Shown in pieces: positions 52,369 through 62,189 of a stretch of DNA of 64,000 nt. The position numbers were made by a program, and so were the translations under genes. This DNA comes from Antarctobacter heliothermus (GTDB lineage: Bacteria; Pseudomonadota; Alphaproteobacteria; Rhodobacterales; Rhodobacteraceae). How positions within the stretch are numbered: position 1 is the first letter of the stretch; each line of letters starts with the position of its first letter. The notes under the pieces are model-generated. The model was not told the DNA's origin. It saw nothing but the letters and a program-made list of their open reading frames with translations, and searched no databases. The stretch is taken from the NCBI RefSeq assembly GCF_900188425.1, contig NZ_FZON01000003.1:62001-126000 (forward strand), read 5' to 3'.

Positions 52369-53325
52369 TTATGCCGGACCGCGGCGCGCGGCCAGGACCG
52401 CCGGAGCGATCAGGGCGAGGTGTTTGTCCCAGCTGCCGCAGCAGCCGCCCCAGATGTCGGCGAGTGGAAATCGGCGGGCGAGCGTGCCCATCTGGCGGCC
52501 GAGATCTTTGGGGTCGCCCTCTTCGAGGTGGTTCAGCTTGCACAGGGCGATCTTGTCCATGGCCGCCGCGTTGGGGCGAAAGCTGCGCAGGCGGCGCTGC
52601 CAGTCGCCTGTCTCTAGCGCCGGTTCGAATTCCAGCGGGTGTGAGCAGTTGACGCCATAGCTGTCCGGTCGGGCCTCGGGACCGCAGGCGGCGTCCGTGG
52701 CGGTGACGGCTTCGGCTAGGCTGGGCCCGGCACGCAACCGGTGGTCCGAGGTCAGGGTGAAGGAGATGTTCACCGGGATGCCCGCGCGCGTGGCAGCGCG
52801 CGCGATCCCTTCGGCCTCTGGTACGTTGTTGATGGTGGCGGCCCAGATCAGGTCGACGCCATCATCGGCGTAGGTGCCGATTTGTTGCGCGTGGTAGTCT
52901 TCGGATTCTTGCGCCGTGATGGTCCGGTTGAGCGCGTAGGCATCGCCACGCGGTCCTAGGATACCGGCAATGCGGATCTCGGGGATTTGTCCCACATAGG
53001 GCGCACTGACCTCACGCAGAAAGGCGATGTTGCGCAGTTGGATCTCTTGCAGGGCAGCGCCCTCATAGCCCACCAAAGTCCCCCAATCGGCGCTGGCGCG
53101 ATAGTCCAGCCCGCCAAGCAGCGCGCATCCGCCTGCCTTGGCGATCTCGTCCAGCAAACGGCGGTACATATCCGTTGTCACCTGCAGGGCGTTTGGGTTG
53201 TCCAGCAGGGTGAAGGCGCAAAAGTGGTCAAACTCGAACCCATGGCGGAACATCAGCTCCGTCTCTGTGCCGCCTTCGGTGAACCAGGGCAGGCCGTCGG
53301 GGTGGGGGGCGAAGACCGGGGGCAT
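52369..53325 (-). CDS. Homocysteine S-methyltransferase-family protein
   Basis: A 318-residue TIM-barrel protein. The GGTETEL segment (18-24) and the zinc ligands Cys227 (GVNCSHP) with Cys295-Cys296 (GGCCGSW) match homocysteine/betaine methyltransferases. It could methylate homocysteine or another thiol from S-methylmethionine, betaine or a related donor. A divergent TetR gene suggests ligand-controlled expression. Confidence 0.88.
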   Translation of the reverse strand: MPPVFAPHPDGLPWFTEGGTETELMFRHGFEFDHFCAFTLLDNPNALQVTTDMYRRLLDEIAKAGGCALLGGLDYRASADWGTLVGYEGAALQEIQLRNIAFLREVSAPYVGQIPEIRIAGILGPRGDAYALNRTITAQESEDYHAQQIGTYADDGVDLIWAATINNVPEAEGIARAATRAGIPVNISFTLTSDHRLRAGPSLAEAVTATDAACGPEARPDSYGVNCSHPLEFEPALETGDWQRRLRSFRPNAAAMDKIALCKLNHLEEGDPKDLGRQMGTLARRFPLADIWGGCCGSWDKHLALIAPAVLAARRGPA

Positions 53326-53384
53326 GGTGCGGCTCCTTTTGCGTCAGTGTGGCGGACGGATGGCGCGCGCGCCAGTGGACTCGT

Positions 53385-53412
53385 GGTACACTTGACCTTG
53401 GGTACAGTGACC
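53385..53412. promoter_or_regulatory. Direct repeat between the methyltransferase and tetR genes
   Basis: GGTACACTTGACC (53385-53397) and GGTACAGTGACC (53401-53412), 16 bases apart. The first copy includes a TTGACC that could be a -35 element for the tetR gene. A candidate operator for the TetR regulator over both divergent genes. Confidence 0.45.
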
Positions 53413-53454
53413 CGGGCGTTGCCTTGCGGTATGTTGATCGCAAAAGGAGGGGCC

Positions 53455-54084
53455 ATGACCTTCATCAAGCCACGCAGCACGGCGACGACGCGCGATCGGC
53501 TGCTGACCGCGGCCGAGATGGCCATTCTGGACAAGGGATTTGCTGCCACCTCGATCGAGGAGCTGATCGTTGAGGTTGGCATCACAAAGGGCGGTTTCTT
53601 TTATCATTTCAAGGACAAGAGCGCGCTGATCGAGGCGATATTGGAGCGCCATCTGGTTGCCGAAGAGGTCTGGCTGGATGACCTGTTCGCCAGCGCGGCG
53701 AAAGAGACCGAGGAGCCGCTGGCACAGTTTCTGGTCTTTCTCCGACTGTTGCAGGAGCAGATGGCGGCGCTGCCGGATGTCCATCCCGGTTGCCTGATCG
53801 CCGCCACCTGTTTTCAGGAGCGCCTGTTCACGCAGACGGTGCACGATCTGGCGCAGCAGAACCTGTTGAACTGGCGGAGCCGGTTTCACGCCCGGCTGAC
53901 CGCAATCGCAAAGGTCGATCCGCCCCGATACCAGATCGATCTGGAGGCGATGGCGGACATGTTGGTGGTTCTGGTGGACGGGGCGATCATCCTGTCCAAG
54001 ACCGTGCGTGAGAAAGAGGTGCTGCCCCGGCAGATCGCCTTGTACGCGTGCTTTGTCGCCGGGGTGTTCGGGGATGTCGGGTAA
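53455..54084 (+). CDS. TetR-family transcriptional regulator
   Basis: A 209-residue regulator with the N-terminal HTH (ATSIEELIVEVGITKGGFFYHF, residues about 26-47; quoted in part: IEELIVEVGITKGGFFYHF) and a helical ligand domain. AAGGAGGGG precedes ATG 53455. Divergent from the homocysteine methyltransferase-like gene, which is the likely target. Confidence 0.88.
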   Translation: MTFIKPRSTATTRDRLLTAAEMAILDKGFAATSIEELIVEVGITKGGFFYHFKDKSALIEAILERHLVAEEVWLDDLFASAAKETEEPLAQFLVFLRLLQEQMAALPDVHPGCLIAATCFQERLFTQTVHDLAQQNLLNWRSRFHARLTAIAKVDPPRYQIDLEAMADMLVVLVDGAIILSKTVREKEVLPRQIALYACFVAGVFGDVG

Positions 54085-54198
54085 CTGTTGCGCAAAGCGC
54101 CGTTTTCTCCCCGATCCTGCGGGAATTGTTCATAACTTCTTGGCTCTGCAGCGCTAAACGCTTAGATGTAGCGCAAGAGAACAAGCGTCAGGTGTCCA

Positions 54199-55374
54199 AT
54201 GGACCAGCCCGACCCCGAGGCCGAGCCACAATTCACGCAACCGTTCCGTCAGGTGATCCTCATGCTGGCGGTGCTTGGCCTGTCGGGGTTCGGCGGCTTT
54301 CTGGCGTTGCCGCGCGTTTTGCCGGTGTTTCAGTCCAACCCCTACCTGAACGGCTTTATCCTGTTCGTCTTTGTTGTCGGGGTGCTCGCCTGTTTCTGGC
54401 AGGTCGCGCAGCTGATGGTTTCGGTCCGCTGGATAGAACGGTTCACCGCACGCGGCGATCAGGGGGTGCGCGCCGTGCCGCCGCGCCTGCTGGCACCGTT
54501 GGCGGCGCTTTTGCGACGCCGCCGGGACAAGCGGATGCAGATAACCACCACCTCGACCCGGTCGATCCTTGATTCTGTGGCCCAGCGCATTGACGAGGCG
54601 CGTGAGATCACGCGCTACATCGTTTCTCTGCTGATCTTCCTCGGCCTTCTGGGCACCTTTTACGGCCTTGCCACCGTGGTGCCCGCGCTGGTCGAAACGA
54701 TCCAGAGCCTTGCACCGCAAGAGGGCGAGACCGGCACCGATTCCTTTGCCCGCCTGATGTCGGGGCTGGAGGGGCAGTTGGGCGGCATGGGCGTGGCCTT
54801 TGCCAGTTCGCTGCTGGGGCTGGCCTGTTCGCTGATCGTCGGCTTGCTGGAACTGTTCGCGGGCCACGGCCAGAACCGCTTTTACCGTGAGCTTGAGGAA
54901 TGGCTGTCCTCAATCACGCGGCTGGGCTTTTCCTCTGACAGTGAGGGGCCGGATCTGGGGGCTGCGGGTCTTGTTCTGGACCAGATGGCCGAGCAGATGG
55001 AGCGCCTGCAGTACCTCTTTGTCGAATCCGAACAGGGCCGGTCAGAGGTGGACGCCCGGTTGGCGCAACTGGCCGACAGCGTCGAACGCATGACCGAACG
55101 GATTGAGGCGACAGCGCCCTCGGCCAATTCACTGGCGCGCATCGCCGAAGGGCAAGAACTGCTGGCGCAGGCGATTCGCGAAAAGGAAACGGATGAGGGG
55201 CTGGATGCCGAAAGCCGGATGCGGCTGCGGTCGATCGACGTGCAGATGTTGCGCATCCTTGAGGAAATCAGCGCCGGCCGGCAGGAAAGCATGGCCGAAC
55301 TGCGGACCGATCTGGCGACCCTGTCGCGGTCTCTTGGTGTGACGCGCAGCGTTCGGCCGCGCGGGGACGGGTGA
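54199..55374 (+). CDS. MotA/TolQ/ExbB-like proton-channel protein
   Basis: A 391-residue membrane protein. Four membrane segments at about 18-40, 52-76, 140-165 and 196-221, with the family motif GLLGTFYGL at 149-157 and the matching GMGVAFASSLLGLACS in the last helix. A cytoplasmic loop (about 80-138) and a long C-terminal part (about 250-391) with coiled-coil character follow. It pairs with the MotB-like gene three bases downstream. By analogy with MotA/ZorA it should use the proton gradient to move its partner. Its role in the cell is unknown. Confidence 0.85.
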   Translation: MDQPDPEAEPQFTQPFRQVILMLAVLGLSGFGGFLALPRVLPVFQSNPYLNGFILFVFVVGVLACFWQVAQLMVSVRWIERFTARGDQGVRAVPPRLLAPLAALLRRRRDKRMQITTTSTRSILDSVAQRIDEAREITRYIVSLLIFLGLLGTFYGLATVVPALVETIQSLAPQEGETGTDSFARLMSGLEGQLGGMGVAFASSLLGLACSLIVGLLELFAGHGQNRFYRELEEWLSSITRLGFSSDSEGPDLGAAGLVLDQMAEQMERLQYLFVESEQGRSEVDARLAQLADSVERMTERIEATAPSANSLARIAEGQELLAQAIREKETDEGLDAESRMRLRSIDVQMLRILEEISAGRQESMAELRTDLATLSRSLGVTRSVRPRGDG

Positions 55375-55377
55375 TCC

Positions 55378-58300
55378 ATGGCGCTGTCGCGACGCACCGG
55401 CGCGCGCTTTCAGGCCTCTATCTGGCCGGGCTTTGTCGATGCCATGACCGGGCTGTTGCTGGTGCTGACCTTTGTGCTGTCGATCTTCATGGTCATGCAG
55501 TTTGTGCTGAACGAGACGATCACCGGGCAGGAATCCGAACTGGACACGCTGAACTCGGAAATCAGTGCCCTGGCGCGGGCGCTGGGCGTCGAAAAGACCA
55601 AATCAACGCGGCTGGAAAATGAAGTTGGCCAGCTGAGTTCGACCCTGTCGGACCGTGACTTGCGGCTGGCTGAGCAGGAGAGCATCATCAACAGCCTGAC
55701 CGCCACACGCGACCGGCAGGCGGATCAACTGACGGCCGCCGCGGCACAGATTGCGTCGTTCGAGGATCGGGTGGCCGCGCTGCTGTTGGAACGTGATACA
55801 GCGCAGGCCGAGGTCCGCGATGTGACCGCTGCGCGGGATGCGCTGGTCGAGGAACGGACGGCGCTGTTGGCGGTGCGCGACGACCTGACCGAAGAACGCG
55901 ATGCGTTGACTGCCGCCTTGACCAGCGCCCGCGATGAGATCGACGATCAGGCCGAGGCGGCAAAACTGGCCGCCGCCCGGCGAGAGGCGTTGGAGGCGTT
56001 GATCACCGATCTGCGCGCGCGCAACGCTGATCGAGACGCGCGGATTGGTGCGTTGACCGCCGAACTGACAGAGCTTGAGGCCGACCTGACCGACGAAGAA
56101 GCCGCGCGCCTGGCCGAATCAGAGGCCGCGGTGGCGCTGCGCAAACGGTTGGAAGAGGCGGACGCCGACCTGACAGCGATGACCATGGCGTTGGAACAGG
56201 AACGCGCGAGGGCCGAGGAAACCCTGACCCTGCTGGCGGCGTCGCGTGAGGCAGAGACGGATCTGAACGCCCGTCTGGCCGCCGCGCTGTTGGCGGGACG
56301 TCAACAAGGCGATGACCTTCAGGCGCGCATCGACACGTTGGAGGCGCAATTGGCCGATGCCCGCCGCGCCCAGACGCGGCTGTTGGCGCAATTGGCCGAT
56401 CTCCAGGACGAAACGGCGCTGACGGCGCAGACGCTAAAGGCGCGTCTGGATGAGGCCACCACCCGGATTGTGCAGTTGGAGGCCGCGCTCAGCGATGCCG
56501 AACAGACCGAAAAGCAACTGACCGCCGATCTAGACCGCGCGCGCAGCACCGGGGCAGAGACGGCAGTGACCCTGCAAACCCAGGTGGACGCGGCGCTGGC
56601 CCGGATCACTCAGCTAGAGGCGTCCTTGTCCGAGGCGCGTCAGGCCGAAGCGCGGCTCAATCAGGAACTCGCCACGGTTCTGGCAGAGGACGAGGTTGAG
56701 GCGCGCGTGCTGCAGAACCGGATCGATGTGGCGCTGGCGCGGATTTCCGAACTGGAGGAAACGCTTGCCGATGCGCGCGCGCAAGGGGCGCAGACCGATA
56801 GTCGATTGGCGGCTTTGCGCGATGATCTGACGGCGTCACGCGCCACGCAACGCGATGCAGAGCGGGCGCTGGCCCGCGAAGAGGCCGCGCGCGCATTGGC
56901 AGAACGCGGTCTGAAAGACGCGCAGGCAGAGGCAGCGGCGCGCGCCTCCCGGTTGACCGATCTGTCTGCGCAACTGGCGCAGGCGCTTGCCCGTCTGGCT
57001 GAGGCCGATGCGCTGAAGACCGAACTGGAGGCGCTGCGCGCCCGCAATCTGGCGTTGGTGTCGGATCTATCAGCGGCCGAGGGCAAGGCTGAGGACCGCG
57101 CCGCCGCACTGACTGAACTGCGGTCCGAACGTGACCGGCTGGATGTTGCGCTGGCCCTTGCCCGCAATGAGATCGGCGAGGCGCAGGGCGCCGTGGCGTC
57201 CTTGGGCGATGAAGTCGATGCATTGACCGGGCAACTCGCGCAGGCCCGCACAAGGGAAACAGAGCGCGTCGATGTGATCGAGGCGATGCGCGGGCAGATT
57301 GCCCAAATCGAAGCGCGGTTGGACGCGGCGTTGAAACGGGTCGAGGATCGGGGCGATCGGATCGACCGGCTGCAAAACGAAAATGCCGACCTGTCCGCCC
57401 GACTGGCGCGTTTGGGCGGCGCGGCGGCCCAGCAGGAATCGGCGGTCACGGCACTGGGCGCAGCCAATGCGCGCCTCTCGGCCGAACTGGATGCGACCCG
57501 CGCTCGCGCGGTCGAACGCGATGCCCAGATGGCCCGCCTGCAACAGGAATTGGCGCAGGCCGAGGCGCGGGCCGAAGATCGCACCGCAGAGGCGGCAGAA
57601 CTGGAAACACTGCGCGGTGATCTGGCGCAGTTGCGCACCCGGTTGGAGGCCGCCCAGCGCAGGGCGGCGCAGGGCCTGTCGCGTATCATCACGCTGGACT
57701 CTGAAAATGCCGACCTGACGCGCAAGTTGGCCGTGGCGGATGGGCGCGGCGCGGAACGCGACGCAGAGATCGGCCTATTGAAAGGCCGGATCGACCGGAT
57801 TGCCGCCGAATTGCAGGCGCTGCGGGCCCGCGATGCCCAGCGAGACGGGTTGATTGCCGACCTGCGCCAACAGTTGGCCGAGGCCGAGGCGCGCGCTTTG
57901 GAACAGAGTGGCGACAACCGCTCGCTGGAGGAAAAACTGGCTGCAGCGCTGGCCGCCCGCTTGGCCGCCGAGGCATCGGTTGCGGAAACGCGGGACCGGT
58001 TGGCGTCAGCGCTTGCGGCGCAAGAGGCGGCAGATGCACAGCTGAACGCAAGACTGGACGCGGCGGAAGAGCGGCAAATTCTGCTCAACCAGGCGCGCGA
58101 AAAGCTGGGTCAAACCGAAGAACGCGCGACCCGGGCAGAGTTGCAGGTCGAGGCACTCAACCAGAACGTTGCGGAACTGCGCCGCCAATTGCGCGAATTG
58201 CAGGCGTTGCTGGACGATTCACAGGCAAAGGATGCCGCGTCAGAGGTGCGGCTGCAGAATCTCGGCTCTGAGTTGAACGCAGCCATCGCACGCGTGGCAT

Positions 58301-58872
58301 CCGAAGAACGGCGCCGCCGTCTGGCAGAAGAGGCCAGGCGCAAGGCCGAAGAAGAAAAACGCAAGCTGGAACAAGAGCGCGCGGAACGGCTGGAGGCGGA
58401 AAAGAAAGATCTCGAAGCGTACCGGTCAGAGTTCTTTGGCAAGCTGCGCGCGGTGATCGGCGACCGCGATGGCATCCGGATCGAAGGGGACCGTTTCGTG
58501 TTCTCGTCCGAAGTTCTGTTCGAGGTCGGATCGGCGGACCTGTCCGCTGCGGGGCGCGGAGAGATTGAGGAAGTCGCCGACATCCTGCTGGACATTGCGG
58601 ACGAGATTCCCAAAGGCATCGACTGGGTGATTCGTGTCGATGGCCACACCGACAACCGACAGATCAGGCCGGGCGGTGAGTTTGCCGACAATTGGGAGCT
58701 CAGCCAAGCACGCGCGCTTTCGGTGGTGCGCGACATGATCGACAACTACGGAATCCCGCCACAGCGGTTGGCGGCCAATGGGTTCGGCGAGTTCCAGCCC
58801 GTCGATCCGGCGGACACGCCAGAGGCGTGGGCCCGCAATCGGCGGATCGAATTGAAACTGACAGAACGGTAA
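55378..58872 (+). CDS. Giant MotB/ZorB-like protein: membrane anchor, very long coiled coil, OmpA domain
   Basis: A 1164-residue protein. A short N-terminus leads into one membrane helix (about 19-44) starting with VDAMTGLLLVL, where Asp21 is at the place of the proton-carrying Asp of MotB (YADFMT). Residues about 50 to 1015 are almost unbroken heptad-type coiled coil, rich in Ala, Arg, Glu and Leu. Residues about 1030-1164 form an OmpA domain (VFSSEVLFEVGSADLS, VDGHTDNRQI, LSQARALSVVRDM, NGFGEFQPV, NRRIELKL) for peptidoglycan binding. A single helix of this length would be about 140 nm, far longer than the periplasm is wide, so it must bend, fold back or run along the wall. Next to an M23 peptidase gene. 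Confidence 0.85.
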   Translation: MALSRRTGARFQASIWPGFVDAMTGLLLVLTFVLSIFMVMQFVLNETITGQESELDTLNSEISALARALGVEKTKSTRLENEVGQLSSTLSDRDLRLAEQESIINSLTATRDRQADQLTAAAAQIASFEDRVAALLLERDTAQAEVRDVTAARDALVEERTALLAVRDDLTEERDALTAALTSARDEIDDQAEAAKLAAARREALEALITDLRARNADRDARIGALTAELTELEADLTDEEAARLAESEAAVALRKRLEEADADLTAMTMALEQERARAEETLTLLAASREAETDLNARLAAALLAGRQQGDDLQARIDTLEAQLADARRAQTRLLAQLADLQDETALTAQTLKARLDEATTRIVQLEAALSDAEQTEKQLTADLDRARSTGAETAVTLQTQVDAALARITQLEASLSEARQAEARLNQELATVLAEDEVEARVLQNRIDVALARISELEETLADARAQGAQTDSRLAALRDDLTASRATQRDAERALAREEAARALAERGLKDAQAEAAARASRLTDLSAQLAQALARLAEADALKTELEALRARNLALVSDLSAAEGKAEDRAAALTELRSERDRLDVALALARNEIGEAQGAVASLGDEVDALTGQLAQARTRETERVDVIEAMRGQIAQIEARLDAALKRVEDRGDRIDRLQNENADLSARLARLGGAAAQQESAVTALGAANARLSAELDATRARAVERDAQMARLQQELAQAEARAEDRTAEAAELETLRGDLAQLRTRLEAAQRRAAQGLSRIITLDSENADLTRKLAVADGRGAERDAEIGLLKGRIDRIAAELQALRARDAQRDGLIADLRQQLAEAEARALEQSGDNRSLEEKLAAALAARLAAEASVAETRDRLASALAAQEAADAQLNARLDAAEERQILLNQAREKLGQTEERATRAELQVEALNQNVAELRRQLRELQALLDDSQAKDAASEVRLQNLGSELNAAIARVASEERRRRLAEEARRKAEEEKRKLEQERAERLEAEKKDLEAYRSEFFGKLRAVIGDRDGIRIEGDRFVFSSEVLFEVGSADLSAAGRGEIEEVADILLDIADEIPKGIDWVIRVDGHTDNRQIRPGGEFADNWELSQARALSVVRDMIDNYGIPPQRLAANGFGEFQPVDPADTPEAWARNRRIELKLTER

Positions 58873-58887
58873 GGCGGTCTCGCGCGG

Positions 58888-59862
58888 TCAGTCCGTAACG
58901 GTCACATGGGCAAAGCGGTGCGCAATGACCTTACCGGCGCGCGTGAGCCGTGCCCGGCCCAGATAGTCGCCCGAGGGCCAGCCCGCTGCCGGGGCCTTGC
59001 GACCAAAGGCGCGCATCTGGCTGACCTGATCGGTGTCCAACGTGATCTCTTTGCGAAACACCTCTGTTCCTGCCGGGCTGTGGGCCGACAGGGTTAACAC
59101 GTCACCCGGTTGGGGATACCCGGCATGGCCAAACAAAACGATGGGTTGATCGGGGGACAGAGTTGCGCGGCGGGCAGTCCCGTCCGCGACGGATTTCAGC
59201 GAGGGCACGTTGTCGGAAAATCCGGCGGTGACCAGCCCGGTCCGGGTGTAGGCGGGGGGATCCGTCCAGAGCGTTTGGACAGGGTCGCCGCAGGTGCCCG
59301 TGGCCTGAGGGCGGAAGGGATCGACAACCGCGCCGTCGCGCATCACGGTCATATGCACATGCGGGTGATTGGTCTGGCCTGACAGGCCCACAAGTCCCAA
59401 TGGATCGCCGGTCTGCACTAAATCGCCAGGTGCGACCGAGACAGAGTTCAGCCGCATATGGCAATACAACGTCTGCCAGCCGCCTTCGTGATCTATCAAC
59501 ACCGCGTTGCCACAGGCGTTTTGCGCGGTGACGCCGCGCATCAACCGATCATCCGGCATTTCGTCACGGATGCGTTTGACGACCCCGGCGGCGGCGGCCA
59601 GCACTGGAACGCCGATCTTGATGGCGTCAAAATCCAGCAAGGCGAAATCCGTACCTTTGTGTGCATCGCGCGAATTGATCCCGCAGGCGAAATCACGCTG
59701 CCGCCCTTGGGCGGGGTCGTTGTCGACGTAGTCTTCAATGAAACAGGTTTCACCCAGGGTGCAGTCAAGTGGCACGGCTAGGCGAAACGCCTCCGCCCCG
59801 GCGACCGGGGCGGAGGTGAGAAGGGCCAGCGCGGCCGCAAGCACGGCGCGCGACCGTGTCAT
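58888..59862 (-). CDS. M23-family peptidoglycan peptidase (LytM domain)
   Basis: A 324-residue exported zinc peptidase with a signal peptide (MTRSRAVLAAALALLTSAPVAGA). Metal ligands are His68 and Asp72 (HKGTDFA) and His170 in HVHM, with His135 (YCHM) and His168 as catalytic residues. An extra C-terminal beta domain (about 215-324) follows. It overlaps clpA by four bases and is convergent with the stator-like pair. The intact active site suggests real amidase or endopeptidase activity on the cell wall. Confidence 0.9.
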   Translation of the reverse strand: MTRSRAVLAAALALLTSAPVAGAEAFRLAVPLDCTLGETCFIEDYVDNDPAQGRQRDFACGINSRDAHKGTDFALLDFDAIKIGVPVLAAAAGVVKRIRDEMPDDRLMRGVTAQNACGNAVLIDHEGGWQTLYCHMRLNSVSVAPGDLVQTGDPLGLVGLSGQTNHPHVHMTVMRDGAVVDPFRPQATGTCGDPVQTLWTDPPAYTRTGLVTAGFSDNVPSLKSVADGTARRATLSPDQPIVLFGHAGYPQPGDVLTLSAHSPAGTEVFRKEITLDTDQVSQMRAFGRKAPAAGWPSGDYLGRARLTRAGKVIAHRFAHVTVTD

Positions 59863-62189
59863 TCCGCCGTCAGCAACGGCGGCTTTTTCGATCCCAGACG
59901 TGGCTTGTCCGGGCCGCTCAGGTCAAGGAACAACTCACCATCACGGACCGACACCTTGACGACGCCACCTTTTGCCAGTTGGCCAAAGAGCAATTCCTCG
60001 GCCAGAGGTTTCTTGATGTACTCTTGGATCACACGGCCCAGCGGGCGGGCGCCCATCTTGTCGTCATACCCCTTGTCAGCCAGCCATTCGGCGGCGGGTT
60101 TGGTCAGCTCGATGGTCACGTTGCGATCCATCAGTTGCGCCTCAAGCTGCAGGACGAACTTTTCGACCACTTGCAGGATCGTGTCCTTTGGCAGCGGACG
60201 AAAGCTGATGACGGCATCCAGACGGTTGCGGAACTCTGGCGTAAAGGTCCGTTCGATGGCGGCGGTATCCTCGCCCTCGCGGCGGTCGCGGCCAAAACCG
60301 ATCGCTGATTTAGCCTGTTCCACAGCGCCTGCGTTTGAGGTCATGATCAGGATCACGTTGCGGAAATCAACCGAACGACCATTGTGATCGGTCAACGTGC
60401 CGTGGTCCATCACCTGAAGCAGGATGTTGAACACATCCGGGTGCGCCTTTTCGATCTCGTCCAGCAGCAGCACGCAATGCGGGTGCTGATCGACGCCATC
60501 GGTCAACTGCCCACCCTGATCAAAACCGACATAGCCCGGAGGCGCACCAATCAGACGGCTGACGGCGTGTTTCTCCATGTATTCGGACATGTCAAACCGC
60601 AGCAGTTCCACACCCAACTGGTCGGCCAATTGCTTGGCGACCTCTGTCTTGCCGACGCCCGTGGGGCCTGCAAACAGATAGTTGCCAATGGGTTTTTCCG
60701 GTTCGCGCAGGCCCGCGCGGGCCAGCTTGATTGCCGAAGACAGTGCTGTGATGGCCGCGTCCTGCCCGAAAACCACCCGCTTGAGCGATTTTTCGAGATC
60801 CTTGAGCACCTCTGCGTCGTCCTTGGACACGTTTTTCGGGGGAATGCGGGCGATCTTGGCGACCACATCCTCAATCTCCTTGGTGCCGATGGATTTGCGC
60901 CGCTTGGAGGCGGCCACAAGATGCTGCGCCGCGCCCGCCTCATCGATGACGTCGATGGCCTTGTCCGGCAGTTTGCGGTCATTGATGTAGCGCGCCGACA
61001 GTTCCACGGCGGTCTTGATGGCGTCTGCGGTGTACTTGACGCTGTGGTGATCCTCGAAATAGGGCTTCAACCCCTTGAGGATCTTGACGGTATCCTCGAC
61101 CGAGGGCTCATTCACGTCGATCTTCTGGAATCGGCGGCTGAGCGCGCGGTCCTTTTCGAAATGCTGGCGGAACTCCTTGTAGGTGGTCGAGCCCATGGTG
61201 CGCAGTTTGCCGCCCTGCAACGCAGGCTTCAGCAGGTTCGACGCATCCATCGCGCCGCCAGAGGTGGCGCCCGCACCAATCACAGTGTGGATTTCGTCAA
61301 TGAAAAGCACGCCATCGGGATGTTCTTCAAGCTCCGTCACCACGGCCTTCAGCCGTTCCTCAAAGTCGCCGCGATAGCGCGTACCTGCCAGCAAGGCGCC
61401 CATGTCGAGCGAATAGATGGTCGCATTGGCCAGCACCTCGGGCACTTCGCCAGAGATGATCTTGCGAGCCAGACCTTCGGCGATGGCGGTTTTGCCGACG
61501 CCGGGGTCACCCACCAGCAGCGGGTTGTTCTTGCGGCGGCGGCACAGCACCTGGATACACCGCTCTACCTCGGAATCGCGGCCAATCAGCGGGTCAACGT
61601 CACCAGCCTGCGCCTTGGCGTTGAGATCCACACAGTATTTGCCCAGCGCCGATTCCTTGTCGGCCCCAGCGGCGGTAGATTCGGCCTGAACGGCCTCTTC
61701 CTCGGCGTCGGTGGCACCCTGAACCGGACGCGCCTCGCCGTAGGCGGGGTTCTTGGCAACGCCGTGCGCAATGAAATTCACCGCGTCGTAGCGCGTCATG
61801 TCCTGTTCTTGCAGGAAGTAGGCGGCGTTGGATTCGCGTTCGGCAAAAATGGCGACCAGCACGTTGGCACCGGTCACCTCTGTGCGGCCGGAGGACTGCA
61901 CATGGATCGCGGCGCGCTGGATCACGCGCTGGAACGCGGCTGTCGGCACCGCCTCTGATCCCTCGATGTCGGTGACGAGGTTGGACAGATCGTCGTCGAT
62001 AAATTCGACCAGCGTGGTGCGCAGCTCTTCGGTATCGACAGAACAGGCTTTCATCACGCGAGAGGCATCGGGCTCATCGATCAGAGCAAGAAGTAGGTGT
62101 TCGAGCGTGGCGAATTCGTGGCTGCGCGAGTTCGCGAGCGCCAGAGCCGAGTGAATTGCCTGCTCAAGGGTGTTCGAGAATGAAGGCAC
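59859..62189 (-). CDS. clpA: ATP-dependent Clp protease ATP-binding subunit ClpA
   Basis: A 776-residue AAA+ unfoldase with an N-terminal ClpN domain (residues 1-145), D1 ATPase with GDPGVGKT and DEIHTVIG, and D2 ATPase with GPTGVGKT and DEIEKAHPDVF, ending in a basic tail. It feeds proteins to ClpP, with ClpS as adaptor; neither clpP nor clpS is in the window. The start is a GTG (62189), encoding the family start PSFSNTLEQAIH. Confidence 0.96.
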   Translation of the reverse strand: MPSFSNTLEQAIHSALALANSRSHEFATLEHLLLALIDEPDASRVMKACSVDTEELRTTLVEFIDDDLSNLVTDIEGSEAVPTAAFQRVIQRAAIHVQSSGRTEVTGANVLVAIFAERESNAAYFLQEQDMTRYDAVNFIAHGVAKNPAYGEARPVQGATDAEEEAVQAESTAAGADKESALGKYCVDLNAKAQAGDVDPLIGRDSEVERCIQVLCRRRKNNPLLVGDPGVGKTAIAEGLARKIISGEVPEVLANATIYSLDMGALLAGTRYRGDFEERLKAVVTELEEHPDGVLFIDEIHTVIGAGATSGGAMDASNLLKPALQGGKLRTMGSTTYKEFRQHFEKDRALSRRFQKIDVNEPSVEDTVKILKGLKPYFEDHHSVKYTADAIKTAVELSARYINDRKLPDKAIDVIDEAGAAQHLVAASKRRKSIGTKEIEDVVAKIARIPPKNVSKDDAEVLKDLEKSLKRVVFGQDAAITALSSAIKLARAGLREPEKPIGNYLFAGPTGVGKTEVAKQLADQLGVELLRFDMSEYMEKHAVSRLIGAPPGYVGFDQGGQLTDGVDQHPHCVLLLDEIEKAHPDVFNILLQVMDHGTLTDHNGRSVDFRNVILIMTSNAGAVEQAKSAIGFGRDRREGEDTAAIERTFTPEFRNRLDAVISFRPLPKDTILQVVEKFVLQLEAQLMDRNVTIELTKPAAEWLADKGYDDKMGARPLGRVIQEYIKKPLAEELLFGQLAKGGVVKVSVRDGELFLDLSGPDKPRLGSKKPPLLTAE

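Noticed and set aside
56661-58088. 475-codon minus-strand frame opposite the coiled-coil gene, very rich in Ser, Ala and Arg
   Set aside because: Composition is what the complement of an Ala/Arg/Glu/Leu coiled coil yields; no domains or ribosome site.
54199-58872. Calling the pair a true Zorya defence system
   Set aside because: No ZorC/ZorD/ZorE genes are present nearby and the long tail is on the wrong subunit; neighbours are housekeeping genes.
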